Assembly: GCA_014860445.1 (NCBI GenBank)
Contig: JACZJT010000052.1
Location: 1-64,000, forward strand
DNA length: 64,000 bases
Origin: Burkholderiales bacterium
Lineage (GTDB): Bacteria; Pseudomonadota; Gammaproteobacteria; Burkholderiales; SG8-39
Direction: 5' to 3'
A model generated the notes under the pieces. The model was not told the origin of the DNA, did no database searches, and was given only the letters and a program-made list of their open reading frames with translations. This document shows positions 30,733-41,577 of this stretch, in pieces. A program made the translations under genes and the position numbers. Position 1 is the stretch's first letter. Each line of letters opens with the position of its first letter.

Positions 30733-33452
30733 TCCTCTGGGCGTTCGCCCAAATCGTCGTATAGGGGATCGCCCCGACCTGATTCTGCGCTTTCCCCAAA
30801 CATGGTCATCTGCCCGGTATCACCTCCACTACGATTCCTAGAGGCGATGAAAGTCTCTCTGAAGATGTCCGGTTCAAGCAGCAATTGGATGAATGATGAA
30901 CAGCTCAGCGATACGCTATCCCGCTTAGAGAGCGCCAGGGTGCCATAGGGAAGTAGCAACCGGCGTAAATAGAGTCGGGGCACAAATGCGCCGCGCACGC
31001 TCTTCCCTCTATTGTCACGCATAAACAGCCCATACCGGATGAGATCTCGGTAGATCTGCTCGGCCAGCCCTGAAATGCGAAACTCGTCCACGATTTCGAT
31101 CCGGAAGGCCATCCGAGGCACCTCTCTCACATGCCCGTTTTCGCGGATCGTATACGTCGGGCCATGTAGAAGTTCGCTCGCTGCGGCGACAAACGCTTCG
31201 ACAATCGCCTTGAGGTGATCACCGAAACGTCCGGAGAGTTTATAGTTCGGCCTCGTCATTTGAATGGCCGCTAACTCGTTCTGCAATTGAATCGGGTTCG
31301 TCGGCTCATTGCGAGTATGGGAATTCAGCCACTCACTGCCGCGATTCCGAAAGGCGCGATCCTGAAGAGCTTCTTCGATCGGGAACGAAAGTAACGACGC
31401 GGGATTACCCGCGTCTGCGGCCTGGTCCACGACATCGGAAATTAATTGGATCATGGTTCGTGTATCGCCGGACCAGAGATTCGAAAAAACATCATCACCA
31501 AAATAATTCACGCGCGAACGCGAACGGCCACGCCTCTGCGATGTGCCTACAATTGTGGTCTGTTCATCTGCACCCTGCTCAGACGGCATCAATCTGAGAC
31601 GCCGCGCGAACTCAGTTTTTGACAACGCCGAATGCCCCAGGAGTTGGCGCAGAGACGCGCAATCTCGCGGTATTCTTTGATCCACAGACAGTCGCCGTGA
31701 AAATACTTCGTTCAGGAACACGAGGCGCTCGTCATCGGGCAGGAAAAGGGATTCCTCGCCGAGATCTACCAACTGGAAGTCGTCACCATCCTGGAGGCTC
31801 TTGCCGCTTGAATCCAGTGGGACGAAAGTCGTCCAGGCTTCGGTGGCCACTTTGGTCAAGATCTCGGGAGAGCGTTGCAGCAGCGAGCGGTTGAGCACAC
31901 GCTGTATCGATTCCGAGACCCGAGGCGTCGAGTAGTCATCGACGAACAACAGGATCGCACGGTCGCCGATCCAGGAGCAGCAGTTCCGGGCCTGTTGCGC
32001 AAAATGAGGAAGCCATCGATGCTGGGACATCTCATGGTAGCCTTGGAAGCAGACCGCGTCGGAGCCGGTCGGGAACAACCACTTCGTTTGTTCCAAGATT
32101 GACCGGTATTTCTCAAGCCGGTCTTCGCCTAGGATCAAGGAATTATTTGTATCCGATATAAGTAGGCGCTTGACGAGTTCCAGCAACGGAGCACTTGGTT
32201 GGGTGTCATTGCGCGCTGAACGCGCTGACTCTACGGCCAAAAGGTCGGCCAGGACGCAGAGATTGGCGAAGCAAATCAATCGCGCTTCGTCGGCAGACGA
32301 TGGATTACTCGGGAAATGCGCAAACGCATCCGCGATGTCGTTGGCGTTGACGTAGAACGCGACAAATTTTGGCGGATCTGGCAGTCCTAACACTGGCCCA
32401 CACTCAACCATCAGCCGCTCGCTGAGCCGTCGGAATAGCATAGTCTTTCCACACCCTCGCGGCCCAGTTACTACGGTCGGTATATCCAGCGCCAGAATCT
32501 TAGAACGCGCCGGAACCGTCGGAACAAATAGCTTTTTCCACCAATCCCAACGTTCTCCGATCATTTCGCTTACTTGAAATTGGCCGACCCCCGGACCATC
32601 GGCCGCGTCAGCCTGGAATGAACTGCGGCTCAGAATTGCCTGCTGTATCGGCGGCGTTGCCGATTTCCCACATTGCGCTTTTTCCTTGATTTCTTTGACA
32701 AGGTGCAAGATGTCGAGCGGCCGGCAGCGTTCCGTGCCCTGGGATTCCCGCAGTAGCTTTGCGAACAACGGCTTAATCGCCTGCAATATTTGCTTGTGCG
32801 TTGCCGTCGCCATCGCGTAACCAACCCGCGCGATCATCATATTAATAATTTCGGCGAGCCCTATGTAGTCGTCCTTTGGAGACTTTTCACCGCCCGTGGC
32901 TCCGTAGCCGAAGTCAGAAACAAAGATGGGTTGTCTCCGCTGCATCGAATCATCATAGGTTTCAAGTTCTTCCGACCCGATCAGGATATTGCCAGCGTGG
33001 AGATCGCCATGTCGCGATACGCCTTTCGCCTCGCACCCATGCAAGACATGCAATATACGCTCGGTCACTGCCAGCAAAAAGCTTGTATTGATGCTCTTGA
33101 CCCGCTCTAGATAGGTAATCAGATTTTCGCCGGGGGGGATGTAGTCCCAGACCGTGTACAGACACAATTGCGTGTCACCGAGGTGCGTGATGCGTGACTC
33201 CCCGTGAGTGTGGTAATGCACTACACCCTGGACGAGATTGAGCTTCGATACCTTTTTGAGCTCGGTATCCCATCCCGACTTCAGTGCGCGGAAGACTAGC
33301 TTGACCGCAAATTCTGTATCGGGCAGATCTTTGTGGTAAGCCTTGTAGACGAAACCGATCTTGCCCTTGCCGACAAATCCACCCAGTCGGAAGTTCTCAA
33401 CTTCCTTGCCCTCCAAGTCTTCGGACCAAGACTTGTTATTTTCTTGGGGCAC
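30729..33452 (-). CDS. Ser/Thr protein kinase fused to P-loop (AAA/ORC-Cdc6-like) ATPase
   Basis: Kinase: GGFVGKGKIGFVYKAYH, FAVKLV, HGDLHAGNILIG, VSDFGYG. ATPase: VVTGPRGCGKTMLFRRL (Walker A), AILLFVDDYS (Walker B). Confidence 0.85.
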   Translation of the reverse strand: MPQENNKSWSEDLEGKEVENFRLGGFVGKGKIGFVYKAYHKDLPDTEFAVKLVFRALKSGWDTELKKVSKLNLVQGVVHYHTHGESRITHLGDTQLCLYTVWDYIPPGENLITYLERVKSINTSFLLAVTERILHVLHGCEAKGVSRHGDLHAGNILIGSEELETYDDSMQRRQPIFVSDFGYGATGGEKSPKDDYIGLAEIINMMIARVGYAMATATHKQILQAIKPLFAKLLRESQGTERCRPLDILHLVKEIKEKAQCGKSATPPIQQAILSRSSFQADAADGPGVGQFQVSEMIGERWDWWKKLFVPTVPARSKILALDIPTVVTGPRGCGKTMLFRRLSERLMVECGPVLGLPDPPKFVAFYVNANDIADAFAHFPSNPSSADEARLICFANLCVLADLLAVESARSARNDTQPSAPLLELVKRLLISDTNNSLILGEDRLEKYRSILEQTKWLFPTGSDAVCFQGYHEMSQHRWLPHFAQQARNCCSWIGDRAILLFVDDYSTPRVSESIQRVLNRSLLQRSPEILTKVATEAWTTFVPLDSSGKSLQDGDDFQLVDLGEESLFLPDDERLVFLNEVFSRRLSVDQRIPRDCASLRQLLGHSALSKTEFARRLRLMPSEQGADEQTTIVGTSQRRGRSRSRVNYFGDDVFSNLWSGDTRTMIQLISDVVDQAADAGNPASLLSFPIEEALQDRAFRNRGSEWLNSHTRNEPTNPIQLQNELAAIQMTRPNYKLSGRFGDHLKAIVEAFVAAASELLHGPTYTIRENGHVREVPRMAFRIEIVDEFRISGLAEQIYRDLIRYGLFMRDNRGKSVRGAFVPRLYLRRLLLPYGTLALSKRDSVSLSCSSFIQLLLEPDIFRETFIASRNRSGGDTGQMTMFGESAESGRGDPLYDDLGERPEE

Positions 33453-34638
33453 TTGACGATCCGTGTGCTTTAGGTTTCGTCGACGCTTTCTTGTAGATCA
33501 GCACCGTCTCCGACTTTGTGCCAGTGCACTCGCGGCGGGATCGCCGGATATTGGGAATAATGTCGCTATAGATTTGTTCGAGTCCGAACACCTGGAGGGT
33601 GGGTTCCGATTCGAAGACCTTGCGCGTGATGAAATCCGTCCGCCCAGGGCGACCGCTGCCGCGCGTAGCATCGCCGACCACAAGGATGATATAGCCGCCT
33701 GGCTTGATTCCCGATGCCAAACGCGAACATACCGACATTAATAACGCTCTATATTCCGACTCTCGATCTCGGCGCTTAAGTTCTAGGCCCTGTGGTAGCG
33801 ACCGGTCGATAAACCAGAGTCGTAGGCGATTGTCGCGAACGTAATCGAGTTCGTTCATGTACGGCGGGCTGGTTATTACAGCGCTGATCTGGCGCAGCCT
33901 AGGGAATTCACGAGCATCAACGTGTAGTACGCGACGCGACTCTGTGTAGCGGGTTACAGGGCGCTTGAACGTTCGACGTATCTTCGCCTGCATCCGCGAC
34001 AGCACGTCCCGTTCCTTATACATTTCAGGATACTGCTCGCGCGGGAACCGGCGATCTCGCAAGTACGGAACAAGGTGGCTGCTCGGGTAAGATAGGAATC
34101 CCGGACGCTGATGGTGAAGCACGCCTAGGAAACAGGCGAGAAGAAAGATGTCGCCACGTGCTACGCAGGCGTCCCGAAACGCAAGGGCGGTTCGCAGTGT
34201 TTCAGGATGAAAGAATTGTCGTACCCAAGTCGGAATTTTACGTAAGTCTTGGTCGCTATGGAGCCGCTGCGACATAACCCATGTCGCCTGTAATCGGCGG
34301 TTCGCTGCATCCAGGCTGGATGGTGGAAACAGTTTTGCCTTGGTGAGCAAGACGGCGTAAGGGTTCCAGTCTCCGGCCACTACCCGACGGCCATTGGCTG
34401 CTGCTTCGAGCACTGCAACCCCGCAACCACAGAACGGATCAACTACCAAGTCGCCAGCGTTCGTGTACTCCAGCATTAGAGATTTGGCCATCGACGTCTT
34501 CATCCGGCCAATATAGGGGGCGATTTGGTGCAGCGACAGGTCGGTGGCTTTCGTGGACGCAGCCGACCAGTTCGGCGACAAACGTAACGAATCCTTGGCT
34601 ACAGTATTGAAAATGTCAATCGTTGTAGCATCGAACAT
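33436..34638 (-). CDS. DNA methyltransferase-like protein (N4/N6 amino MTase)
   Basis: VVDPFCGCGVAVLEAAANGRRVVAGDWNPYAVLLTKAKL (motif I) and AVITSPPYMNELDYVRDNRLRLWF (motif IV, SPPY). Confidence 0.85.
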   Translation of the reverse strand: MFDATTIDIFNTVAKDSLRLSPNWSAASTKATDLSLHQIAPYIGRMKTSMAKSLMLEYTNAGDLVVDPFCGCGVAVLEAAANGRRVVAGDWNPYAVLLTKAKLFPPSSLDAANRRLQATWVMSQRLHSDQDLRKIPTWVRQFFHPETLRTALAFRDACVARGDIFLLACFLGVLHHQRPGFLSYPSSHLVPYLRDRRFPREQYPEMYKERDVLSRMQAKIRRTFKRPVTRYTESRRVLHVDAREFPRLRQISAVITSPPYMNELDYVRDNRLRLWFIDRSLPQGLELKRRDRESEYRALLMSVCSRLASGIKPGGYIILVVGDATRGSGRPGRTDFITRKVFESEPTLQVFGLEQIYSDIIPNIRRSRRECTGTKSETVLIYKKASTKPKAHGSSSAPRK

Positions 34639-34672
34639 CGGCGAAACCCATTTTCCTTGATAAGCGCATCAT

Positions 34673-34698
34673 TTGCGCACTATTCTTGCGCACTATTC
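34673..34698. repeat. Perfect 13-bp tandem repeat upstream of the MTase gene
   Basis: TTGCGCACTATTC x2, followed by inverted repeat ACTATT-CA-AATAGT (34692-34705). Confidence 0.8.
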
Positions 34699-35123
34699 AA
34701 ATAGTATGGCGTCCCGGGCCCGCCTGAATGCGGACAACGGTACCCCGGTACCAAAAAGAGAAGTCACGTCCCTTATGCTGCAAAGATTTATTCGATTTAT
34801 CGATCAGCCATATTCGCTACAGCTGGAAAACCGGAAAATCGGGGTAAGCTCTAATATTGCCAAATCCTAAAAAAGCATACCATATTTGCAACCGTCCCTA
34901 AGACTCTGAAGTCTGCTAGCGAATGGCCGCTGTGGAGCATGTTTGTGCATTGCGATGACAGTCCGGAATGGCCGAACTTAGACCGTCACTGTGTTCGCGT
35001 TCTCGATCATCATTCATTGGCGCACCGCACAACACCGGATCAATCACGGAAATCGAAAACTTCATTTTCCAAGAGTTGACATTCATTCAGAGAATACTGT
35101 TTTTCAGTGCGGGCTGCACGTTC

Positions 35124-35235
35124 GCGGATCTCCGGGACTACTTCCCCGCCACCAGCTCACTTCCCCCCGGCATCGCCACGCCAACCTGAGCACCACCATC
35201 GCGCCAGGCCGCGCCACCTGACGCCAACAGGCGCA
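35124..35235. repeat. Dispersed imperfect repeat, copy 1
   Basis: gcggatctccgggactacttccccgccaccagctcacttccccccggcatcgcc... nearly identical to 36710-36800. Confidence 0.8.
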
Positions 35236-35269
35236 TTGCGGATCGGACTCGCAACGCGCGATCTGCAAA

Positions 35270-35510
35270 GGGTGGAGCTGGAAATATGGCGACTACAAGG
35301 ACCGCGAGCACATCACGAAGAACCTCGACGGGCTCGACGACAAAATGCTCATTGCCCTGCTCTTCGACCTGACGTTGATCGGCGACGTGAAGTGCCACAC
35401 CTACCACACCGGCAAAGGCGAGCGGCTGATGGCGACGGCGAAGCGCGTCAAAGTGGACGCAGCGCAGATCCGCGCGACCGTCACGCAGGCCCAAAAGATA
35501 TCCAGATTTT
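35270..35510 (+). pseudogene. Probable fragment of a ParB-like protein
   Basis: KGWSWKYGDYKDREHITKNLDGLDDKMLIALLFDLTLIGDVKCHTYHTGKGERLMATAKRVKVDAAQIRATVTQAQK with no intact N-terminus upstream. Confidence 0.4.
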
Positions 35511-35534
35511 GCGTCGCCGCTGATTGGCAGGCTT

Positions 35535-35700
35535 TGGTGACCTTCGTGACTACTTCCCCGCCACTGGTTCGCCTCCCTCAGATCATCCCACCGGCCACCA
35601 GCGCGCCAGTCCGCGCCACCTGACACCCACAGGCGCGTAACTCCACCCTTACCCCAGACCAATCGAGCTTGTGACAGCTAGCGACCGCGCTAGCGGCACA
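35535..35700. repeat. Dispersed imperfect repeat, copy 2 (more diverged)
   Basis: gtgactacttccccgccactggttcgcc...cgcgccacctgaca...ctccacccttaccccagaccaatcg shares blocks with copies 1 and 3. Confidence 0.65.
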
Positions 35701-35862
35701 TCAAATCCTATAGGCCTCAAGGATCTCGAGTCGGCTGCGCCAACGGAGGAACCGAAACCGGCGCCTCCGGCCGGTCACCGCGTCAAGATCGACCAAGCCG
35801 ATCTGTTCAATGACCAAGGCAGCCTGTTCGGCAACGTCGTCCAACCTGGGGACCTGACGTGA
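35671..35862 (+). CDS. Small hypothetical protein with QADLF-ND-QGSLF C-terminal motif
   Basis: RVKIDQADLFNDQGSLFGNVVQPGDLT; paralogous tail with 29163..29495. Confidence 0.45.
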   Translation: MTASDRASGTSNPIGLKDLESAAPTEEPKPAPPAGHRVKIDQADLFNDQGSLFGNVVQPGDLT

Positions 35863-36037
35863 ACCAACCGAAGCCAGGCCGGATCGACCCGCGCACCGCG
35901 AGGCTCGATGACCGACGGCCGTAATTTCATCTCGTCAGGGTCTAGGCGCTCAAGCGAAAGCGTCTTGCGCCAGGCATTGGAAGTAAGGCGAATCTGCATT
36001 ACAATGCAATGTATCAGGAGACTACAAGGACATCGCC

Positions 36038-36289
36038 ATGACCACATTGACGGTTACCGCACGGGGACAAGTGACCTTTAGGAAAGAGGTGCTGCAACAC
36101 CTCGGCATCAGGCCAGGGGAAAAAATCGAACTAGATTTACTACCAGATGGCCGTGGCATACTCAAGGCAGCCCGGCCTACGGGAACGATTGACAGTTTCA
36201 TCGGATTGCTCGCCGGCCGGACAAAGAAAGTCGCTACCATTGAAGAAATTAACGAGGCGACCGCGCAGGGTTGGGCTGGTAAAGAATGA
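36038..36289 (+). CDS. AbrB/SpoVT-fold antitoxin (VapB-like)
   Basis: MTTLTVTARGQVTFRKEVLQHLGIRPGEKIELDLLPDGRGIL. Confidence 0.85.
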   Translation: MTTLTVTARGQVTFRKEVLQHLGIRPGEKIELDLLPDGRGILKAARPTGTIDSFIGLLAGRTKKVATIEEINEATAQGWAGKE

Positions 36290-36681
36290 AGGTCGCTGTT
36301 GATACCAACGTTCTTGTTCGCGCTGTTGTGCGTGACGATGCCGCGCAAGCGAGCATCGCCGCCAAGGTCTTGAGCGATGCCGAAGTGATCGCGGTCGCAC
36401 TGCCATGCCTGTGTGAGTTTGTGTGGGTGCTGCGCAGGGTCTACAATTTTCAATCCTCCGACGTGGCCACCGCGATCCGCGCACTACTTGCCGCCGCAAA
36501 CGTGGAAGTGAACAGACCCGCCGTAGAGGTTGGCCTGTCGGTGCTCGAAGCAGGCGGGGATTTCGCCGATGGCATCATCGCTTATGAGGGGAACTGGCTC
36601 GGCGGGGAAACCTTCGTTTCCTTCGACAAAAAGGCGGTTGCGCTTCTCTCAGCGCAAGGTCAGTCCGCGCGTCTTTTGTGA
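36286..36681 (+). CDS. PIN-domain toxin (VapC-like)
   Basis: MKVAVDTNVLVRAVVRDD... FADGIIAYEGNWLGGETFVSFDKKA; ATGA overlap with antitoxin. Confidence 0.85.
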   Translation: MKVAVDTNVLVRAVVRDDAAQASIAAKVLSDAEVIAVALPCLCEFVWVLRRVYNFQSSDVATAIRALLAAANVEVNRPAVEVGLSVLEAGGDFADGIIAYEGNWLGGETFVSFDKKAVALLSAQGQSARLL

Positions 36682-36709
36682 GTAAATCAGTGAGCTTGGT
36701 TGCCATCCC

Positions 36710-36873
36710 GCGGATCTCCGGGACTACCTCCCCGCCACCAGCTCACTTCCCCCCGGCATTACCACACCAACCTGAGCACCACCAGCGTGCCACCTGACGC
36801 TCACCGGCCCCTATCTCCACCCTTACCTCAGGCCAATCGCGTTCGCGAACATTGGCGACCACGCTCGCGTGCA
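36710..36873. repeat. Dispersed imperfect repeat, copy 3
   Basis: cgcggatctccgggactacctccccgccaccagctcacttccccccggcattaccac... Confidence 0.8.
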
Positions 36874-37070
36874 CAAAGTCCAGGGAAATAGCCACTTTCC
36901 AAGGCAAACTGGCTCAAACTCCCTTCCAATGCTTGTTTTACGGCTGTTGTGACTGTTTTATCATAGGGGACGGGAGGCGGCGCGACCGCGAGACACCCCC
37001 CTGCCCTATTTCGGGATTGTGAAAATCTACCTATACCCACGGTCCTAGCGGAGAAGCGGCGCGCGCTTTT

Positions 37071-37421
37071 TCACTCCCCCCCACCCTCCGCGATCGGAAA
37101 GCCGTCGAGGCCGATGTGACGTTTGGGTTTGACGGTCTTGGCCTGTTCCTCTTGCGTCTTGCGCGCATGGCAGTGCGTGTTGATGGCCTGCAGGTTGTTC
37201 GGGTGTTCGGTCCTCGTCTTGCTCCAGCCCAGCGATCGAGCGGTCGCCCGGCTGACGATGTGATCGACCTCAGTCGCTATCGTAGTACGCCCCTCGGCCT
37301 TGCAGTGTCTGCACTGACATAGGCGTTCGTCGCGCTCGAGCACCAGCTTGCGCACCTTGTCCCATTCAGCACCGTAGCCGCGCTTATGGCGTGACTCAGT
37401 GGGCCAGTTCGATCGACTCAT
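37071..37421 (-). CDS. Phage HNH endonuclease
   Basis: MSRSNWPTESRHKRGYGAEWDKVRKLVLERDERLCQCRHCKAEGRTTIATEVDHIVSRATARSLGWSKTRTEHPNNLQAINTHCHARKT. Confidence 0.9.
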   Translation of the reverse strand: MSRSNWPTESRHKRGYGAEWDKVRKLVLERDERLCQCRHCKAEGRTTIATEVDHIVSRATARSLGWSKTRTEHPNNLQAINTHCHARKTQEEQAKTVKPKRHIGLDGFPIAEGGGE

Positions 37422-38043
37422 CAGCGCGCCAGCAAGAGAAAGCCGCGACAACCCAGAATCGAGCTGCGCGGCGAAGGCGCCAAGATGGCGGCAATGAAGA
37501 ATTGGGCATTGGAAATGCAAAAAGCCCGCTTGCGCGAGCCTTGGTGACATTTCTGCAATTTAGCTGAAATTGCACTATATTCCGCATCGTTTGCGGAAGT
37601 CAAGTTTTCGTCACTCCAGATAACGTCTCAGTTTGAGTTCGAATGTCGCGTCGAGCCATGACCGGCCGCCCAAGACCAGGAAATTCGCTCCGATTTGGCG
37701 TCCGCAGTACAAACACATTGCGGCCCCTCGGGAAATTGGCGTCAGTGGCGGTTGTTCGGCCGGAGCGGACGTATGTCTTAGCGCGACAAATTGGCTGTTA
37801 TCGGCCCAACCTGCCGCTCGCGGGGTGGAAGAATTGCCCGGCTGAGAGTCCGGATCTAGCTCCATTGCCGACCTATAGAATGAACAAGCCGATGGCTCTT
37901 GATCGGCCAGCGCGGCCGTTGGCGCTGCACTAATTGGAATAGAGAACTGCCCGGACGAGCGACCGCTCTATGCAATTGCTAACCCACACTTTCGAACTAA
38001 AGGGATATTTGCAACTCGAAGAAGAAGATTCCGAGTATGTCGA

Positions 38044-38454
38044 TCACGACGTCTCCTGCAACGAAGTTATCAAAGGGCAGGTAACCCTACCTCTGCCGGC
38101 CGCGCAACGCTCGACGAGGCCGGCCAAGGCGGATTCAATGCGTTGCAGATCCGCTACGCGTCGCCGGACATCGGCGAGCTTATGCTCTGCAATGTCTTTC
38201 GCTTGCGCGCACTGCGTACCATCCTCCAATTGCAGCAGCTGGGCGATCTCGTCGAGTGTGAATCCGATGCGCTGGGCCGCCTTAATGAAGCGTACACGGC
38301 CAACATCCGAATCAGAATAGCGGCGAATGCTGCCGTAAGGACGCTTAGGCTCGTGCAACAGACCCTTGCGCTGATAAAAACGAATGCTTTCGACACTGAC
38401 GCCTGCCCCATCTGCCAGCGTCCCTATGGTCAGGCTGTCTGACGTTGTTTCCAT
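38044..38454 (-). CDS. merR: Mercury resistance regulator MerR
   Basis: [74 protein letters not shown]; divergent from merTP; conserved Cys residues. Confidence 0.9.
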   Translation of the reverse strand: METTSDSLTIGTLADGAGVSVESIRFYQRKGLLHEPKRPYGSIRRYSDSDVGRVRFIKAAQRIGFTLDEIAQLLQLEDGTQCAQAKDIAEHKLADVRRRVADLQRIESALAGLVERCAAGRGRVTCPLITSLQETS

Positions 38455-38459
38455 TCCGC

Positions 38460-38490
38460 TTGACTCCGTACTTAGGTACAGAAGTAAGCT
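38460..38490 (+). promoter_or_regulatory. MerR-type mer promoter/operator
   Basis: TTGACT-ccgtacttaggtacagaag(19 bp)-TAAGCT, with inverted repeat between -35 and -10. Confidence 0.85.
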
Positions 38491-38496
38491 TACACC

Positions 38497-38877
38497 ATGC
38501 AAACAGATGTCTCGAAGCAATACATCCCCTCGACGTCCCAGGATGGGCGCGGCGCGTTGCTTGCTGGTGGGATGTCGGCCATTCTCGCCTCGACCTGCTG
38601 CTTAGGGCCGCTGGTGTTGATCACTCTTGGTTTCTCCGGCGCGTGGATTGGAAACTTGACGGCGCTCGAACCTTATCGCCCCATTTTCATCGGTGTTGCG
38701 CTGGTCGCGCTGTTCTTTGCCGGGCGGCGTATATGGCGACCTGACACAGCCTGCGCACCGGGTGAGGTCTGCGCCGTGCCGCAGATCAAGCGCGGCTACA
38801 TACTGCTATTCGGTGTCGTATCGGCGCTGGTGCTTATCGCGTTGGCCTTTCCATACATCGCTCCGTGGTTCTACTGA
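38497..38877 (+). CDS. merT: Mercuric transporter MerT
   Basis: [59 protein letters not shown]. Confidence 0.93.
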   Translation: MQTDVSKQYIPSTSQDGRGALLAGGMSAILASTCCLGPLVLITLGFSGAWIGNLTALEPYRPIFIGVALVALFFAGRRIWRPDTACAPGEVCAVPQIKRGYILLFGVVSALVLIALAFPYIAPWFY

Positions 38878-38889
38878 AAGGAAGACGTT

Positions 38890-39174
38890 ATGAATAAGTT
38901 GCTTGCCGCAGCTGCCATGGCATTACTTGCCGCCCCCGTCTGGGCAGCCCCCAAGACCGTTACATTGTCCGTGCCGACGATGGATTGCCCGGTCTGCCCG
39001 ATCACGGTGAAGAAGGCGCTAGTCAAGGTTCCCGGGGTTAGTCACGCTAAGGTGAACTTCGACAAGCGTCTGGCCACCGTCACCTTCGACGACGCCAAGA
39101 CGACTATCGATGCCCTGACGGACGCAACCAAAAATGCAGGCTATCCGTCCACCCTTGCGGGGAATGCGAGGTGA
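38890..39174 (+). CDS. merP: Mercuric periplasmic binding protein MerP
   Basis: Signal peptide plus KTVTLSVPTMDCPVCPITVKKALVKVPGVSHAKVNFDKRLATVTFDD. Confidence 0.93.
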   Translation: MNKLLAAAAMALLAAPVWAAPKTVTLSVPTMDCPVCPITVKKALVKVPGVSHAKVNFDKRLATVTFDDAKTTIDALTDATKNAGYPSTLAGNAR

Positions 39175-39395
39175 GGGCCGTTGTCCTAGAGTCAACATTG
39201 ACCTGCCCTAAGTGCGGGCACGCCAAAGCGGAGACAATGCCGACCGACGCCTGCCAGTGGTTCTACGAGTGTGAGCAATGCCATGCGGCGCTAAAGCCAA
39301 AACCGGGCGACTGCTGTGTGTACTGCTCCTACGGCTCCGTCCCATGCCCGCCGATCCAGGAGCACGGCGAGCACGGGAACAGCTGTCACTGCTAG
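39171..39395 (+). CDS. GDCCVYCSYGSVPCPP-motif small Cys-rich protein
   Basis: CPKCGHAKAETMPTDACQWFYECEQCHAALKPKPGDCCVYCSYGSVPCPPIQ. Confidence 0.8.
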   Translation: MRAVVLESTLTCPKCGHAKAETMPTDACQWFYECEQCHAALKPKPGDCCVYCSYGSVPCPPIQEHGEHGNSCHC

Positions 39396-39413
39396 TAGTG
39401 GGCGAGCCGAGCG

Positions 39414-40094
39414 ATGGCTGAAGTCGACCTCCTAAGCCTATTGGGTCTACCCATCGGACTGGGACTGATAGGATTTGTCGAGCCATGCTCGATCGGTTCC
39501 ACTCTGATTTTTATCAAAACGCTTGAAGGAAAGAGTGCGTCGAGTAAGCTGACGCAAGTCGGGATATTCATGAGCGTGCGCGCGCTATCCATGGGGGCCT
39601 TGGGCCTTTTCGCGGTTGCGGCAGGTACGGCATTCATCGGGTTTCAGAAAGCGGCGTGGATTGTTTTCGGAACGGCCTACGCTCTGATCGGAATCTTGTA
39701 CCTCACCGGCAAATCTGCATTCATCCTGCGTTCTCTCGGTCCCGGCTTGTCGCGGCTTTCGAGCGTCAACGGCGCTGCCGCGCTTGGAGCCTTGTTCGCG
39801 TTCAATATTCCTGCCTGTGCCGCACCATTTATCCTCGCATTGGTAGGAATGGCAATCGCGGGCGGCGCCGGCGGCGCTGCACTCGTCACGGGCTTTGTCT
39901 CGCTAGCAATGTTCGGTCTTGCGCTCTCGCTACCCATTATGGTGGTAACGCTATTTCCGCGCGCCCGTGCCGCTCTCGACTGGTTAGCCGGACTGTCGCG
40001 GCGCATGCCGTTTTGGAGCGGCATCGCGTTTATCGTCTTGGGTCTATGGTCGATATGGTTTGGTTTGAATGTTTCTATCGTGCCGCATTCGTGA
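39414..40094 (+). CDS. CcdA/DsbD-like transmembrane protein in mer operon
   Basis: GLIGFVEPCSIGSTLIFIKTLEGK... multi-TM; FVEPC motif. Confidence 0.75.
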   Translation: MAEVDLLSLLGLPIGLGLIGFVEPCSIGSTLIFIKTLEGKSASSKLTQVGIFMSVRALSMGALGLFAVAAGTAFIGFQKAAWIVFGTAYALIGILYLTGKSAFILRSLGPGLSRLSSVNGAAALGALFAFNIPACAAPFILALVGMAIAGGAGGAALVTGFVSLAMFGLALSLPIMVVTLFPRARAALDWLAGLSRRMPFWSGIAFIVLGLWSIWFGLNVSIVPHS

Positions 40095-40336
40095 AAGAAA
40101 GAGCGCCAGCTCAGGCCGAGAAAGCAGACCCTCGAGGTAATTGGTATCAGAGTCCCCTCAGGACCGTTGTTGCCCCTGGCAGCCGCCGCCTACTAAAACT
40201 CCAGCGAACGTCCGCTATCCCAACGAGCCAGAGGCAGTACGCGACCCTTGCACTGAGCGGTTCGTCATAATTCAATTTGTGCTTATAAGGCCTTGGGGAC
40301 CATTGTAAGACCGCCAGCTTCGGCGCTGCGTACACC

Positions 40337-41509
40337 TCAGTGGCTGTGCTCCCGGTGATGGGCATCGGGAAAGTGAGCGTGTGAGTGGTCTAGGGGCCCG
40401 TGCCAGTGAAGATGCGTGTGCTTTACGCCCAAGGCTACTGGAAAGTCATGAGCGTGCTGATGATGCTCATCGTGCGCGTGCTCGTGGCTATGCTCCATTA
40501 CCTCATGGATATGCTGATGTTCATGGCGCTCCGTCAGGTGTAGCCAGATACCAATTGCCATGAGTGCTCCGGCAACTGCAAGTCGAAGTGTCAACGGCTC
40601 TCCGGTGGCCAGCGCGAGGAGAGCCCCAAAAAACGGCGCGACCGAGAAATAAGCACCAGACCGAGCCGTTCCCAGGTGCCGCATCCCAACCACAAACAAA
40701 ACCAGACTCACCCCGTAGGCCAGAAGGCCAACCACCATCGCTGCTAAGGTGGTAGGCAAATCAGGTAGCCGGTCGCCCAGGGCGAAAGCCAGTGCGATAT
40801 TTACACTCCCGGCAGCCATACCCTTCACCGCAGCAATCCAGGTGGCATCGGTCAGCGAGACCTTACGCGTCAGGTTGTTGTCGATACCCCAGGCCAGGCA
40901 AGCCCCCAGGATGGCTAGGGCGGGCAATACTCCGACAAAATTGGCCTCTCCCGGCCAACTCAACACGATGGCACCTGCGGCAATGGCTGCCATTCCGAAC
41001 GCAATTCGGTGGTCGAAGTTCTCCTTAAAAACAACCCAGGCGAGTAACGCCGTCAGAACGCCTTCAGCGTTGAGCAGCAAGGCCGCACCGGAGGCAGGCA
41101 TGCCTGTTAGACCAAACATTAGGAGGACTGGGCCAACCACTCCGCCCGAAAGGATGGCCCCAGCCAACCAGCCAGCTTCCCCTCGAGAAAGGTGGACAGG
41201 TGCGGCACGGGTGAGCACGCGCCACAGAGTTAGACCAATACCAGAACCGAGGTAGAACAATCCTGCAAGAAGCCAAGGGCCGACATCGTGCAACAGCATT
41301 TTCGCCAGCGGTGTGCTGGCGCCAAAGAGCAGTGCTGCACCGAGGGCCGCTACGACCCCTGATCTAAACGCCGGAGTTTTACCGTTCATTGATATCTGCC
41401 ATATTTGCGACAGGATAGCTGCATCGCCGTGACCCACATCGCGAAGGCAAACAGTAGAGCCAGGCCCATCGGTGGAACTTTGAGTTCTAGGGTGCTCATG
41501 TTTGATCAA
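40337..41509 (-). CDS. EamA/DMT family transporter with His-rich C-terminus
   Basis: 10 TM-like helices; C-terminal HLTERHEHQHIHEVMEHSHEHAHDEHHQHAHDF. Confidence 0.85.
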   Translation of the reverse strand: MIKHEHPRTQSSTDGPGSTVCLRDVGHGDAAILSQIWQISMNGKTPAFRSGVVAALGAALLFGASTPLAKMLLHDVGPWLLAGLFYLGSGIGLTLWRVLTRAAPVHLSRGEAGWLAGAILSGGVVGPVLLMFGLTGMPASGAALLLNAEGVLTALLAWVVFKENFDHRIAFGMAAIAAGAIVLSWPGEANFVGVLPALAILGACLAWGIDNNLTRKVSLTDATWIAAVKGMAAGSVNIALAFALGDRLPDLPTTLAAMVVGLLAYGVSLVLFVVGMRHLGTARSGAYFSVAPFFGALLALATGEPLTLRLAVAGALMAIGIWLHLTERHEHQHIHEVMEHSHEHAHDEHHQHAHDFPVALGVKHTHLHWHGPLDHSHAHFPDAHHREHSH

Positions 41510-41577
41510 CTAGGAAAAGCTCTCCGCCACGCGGATTGGCTTCTCGCACGTTATCCGCGGCGCGTCTGCCTGTCGAT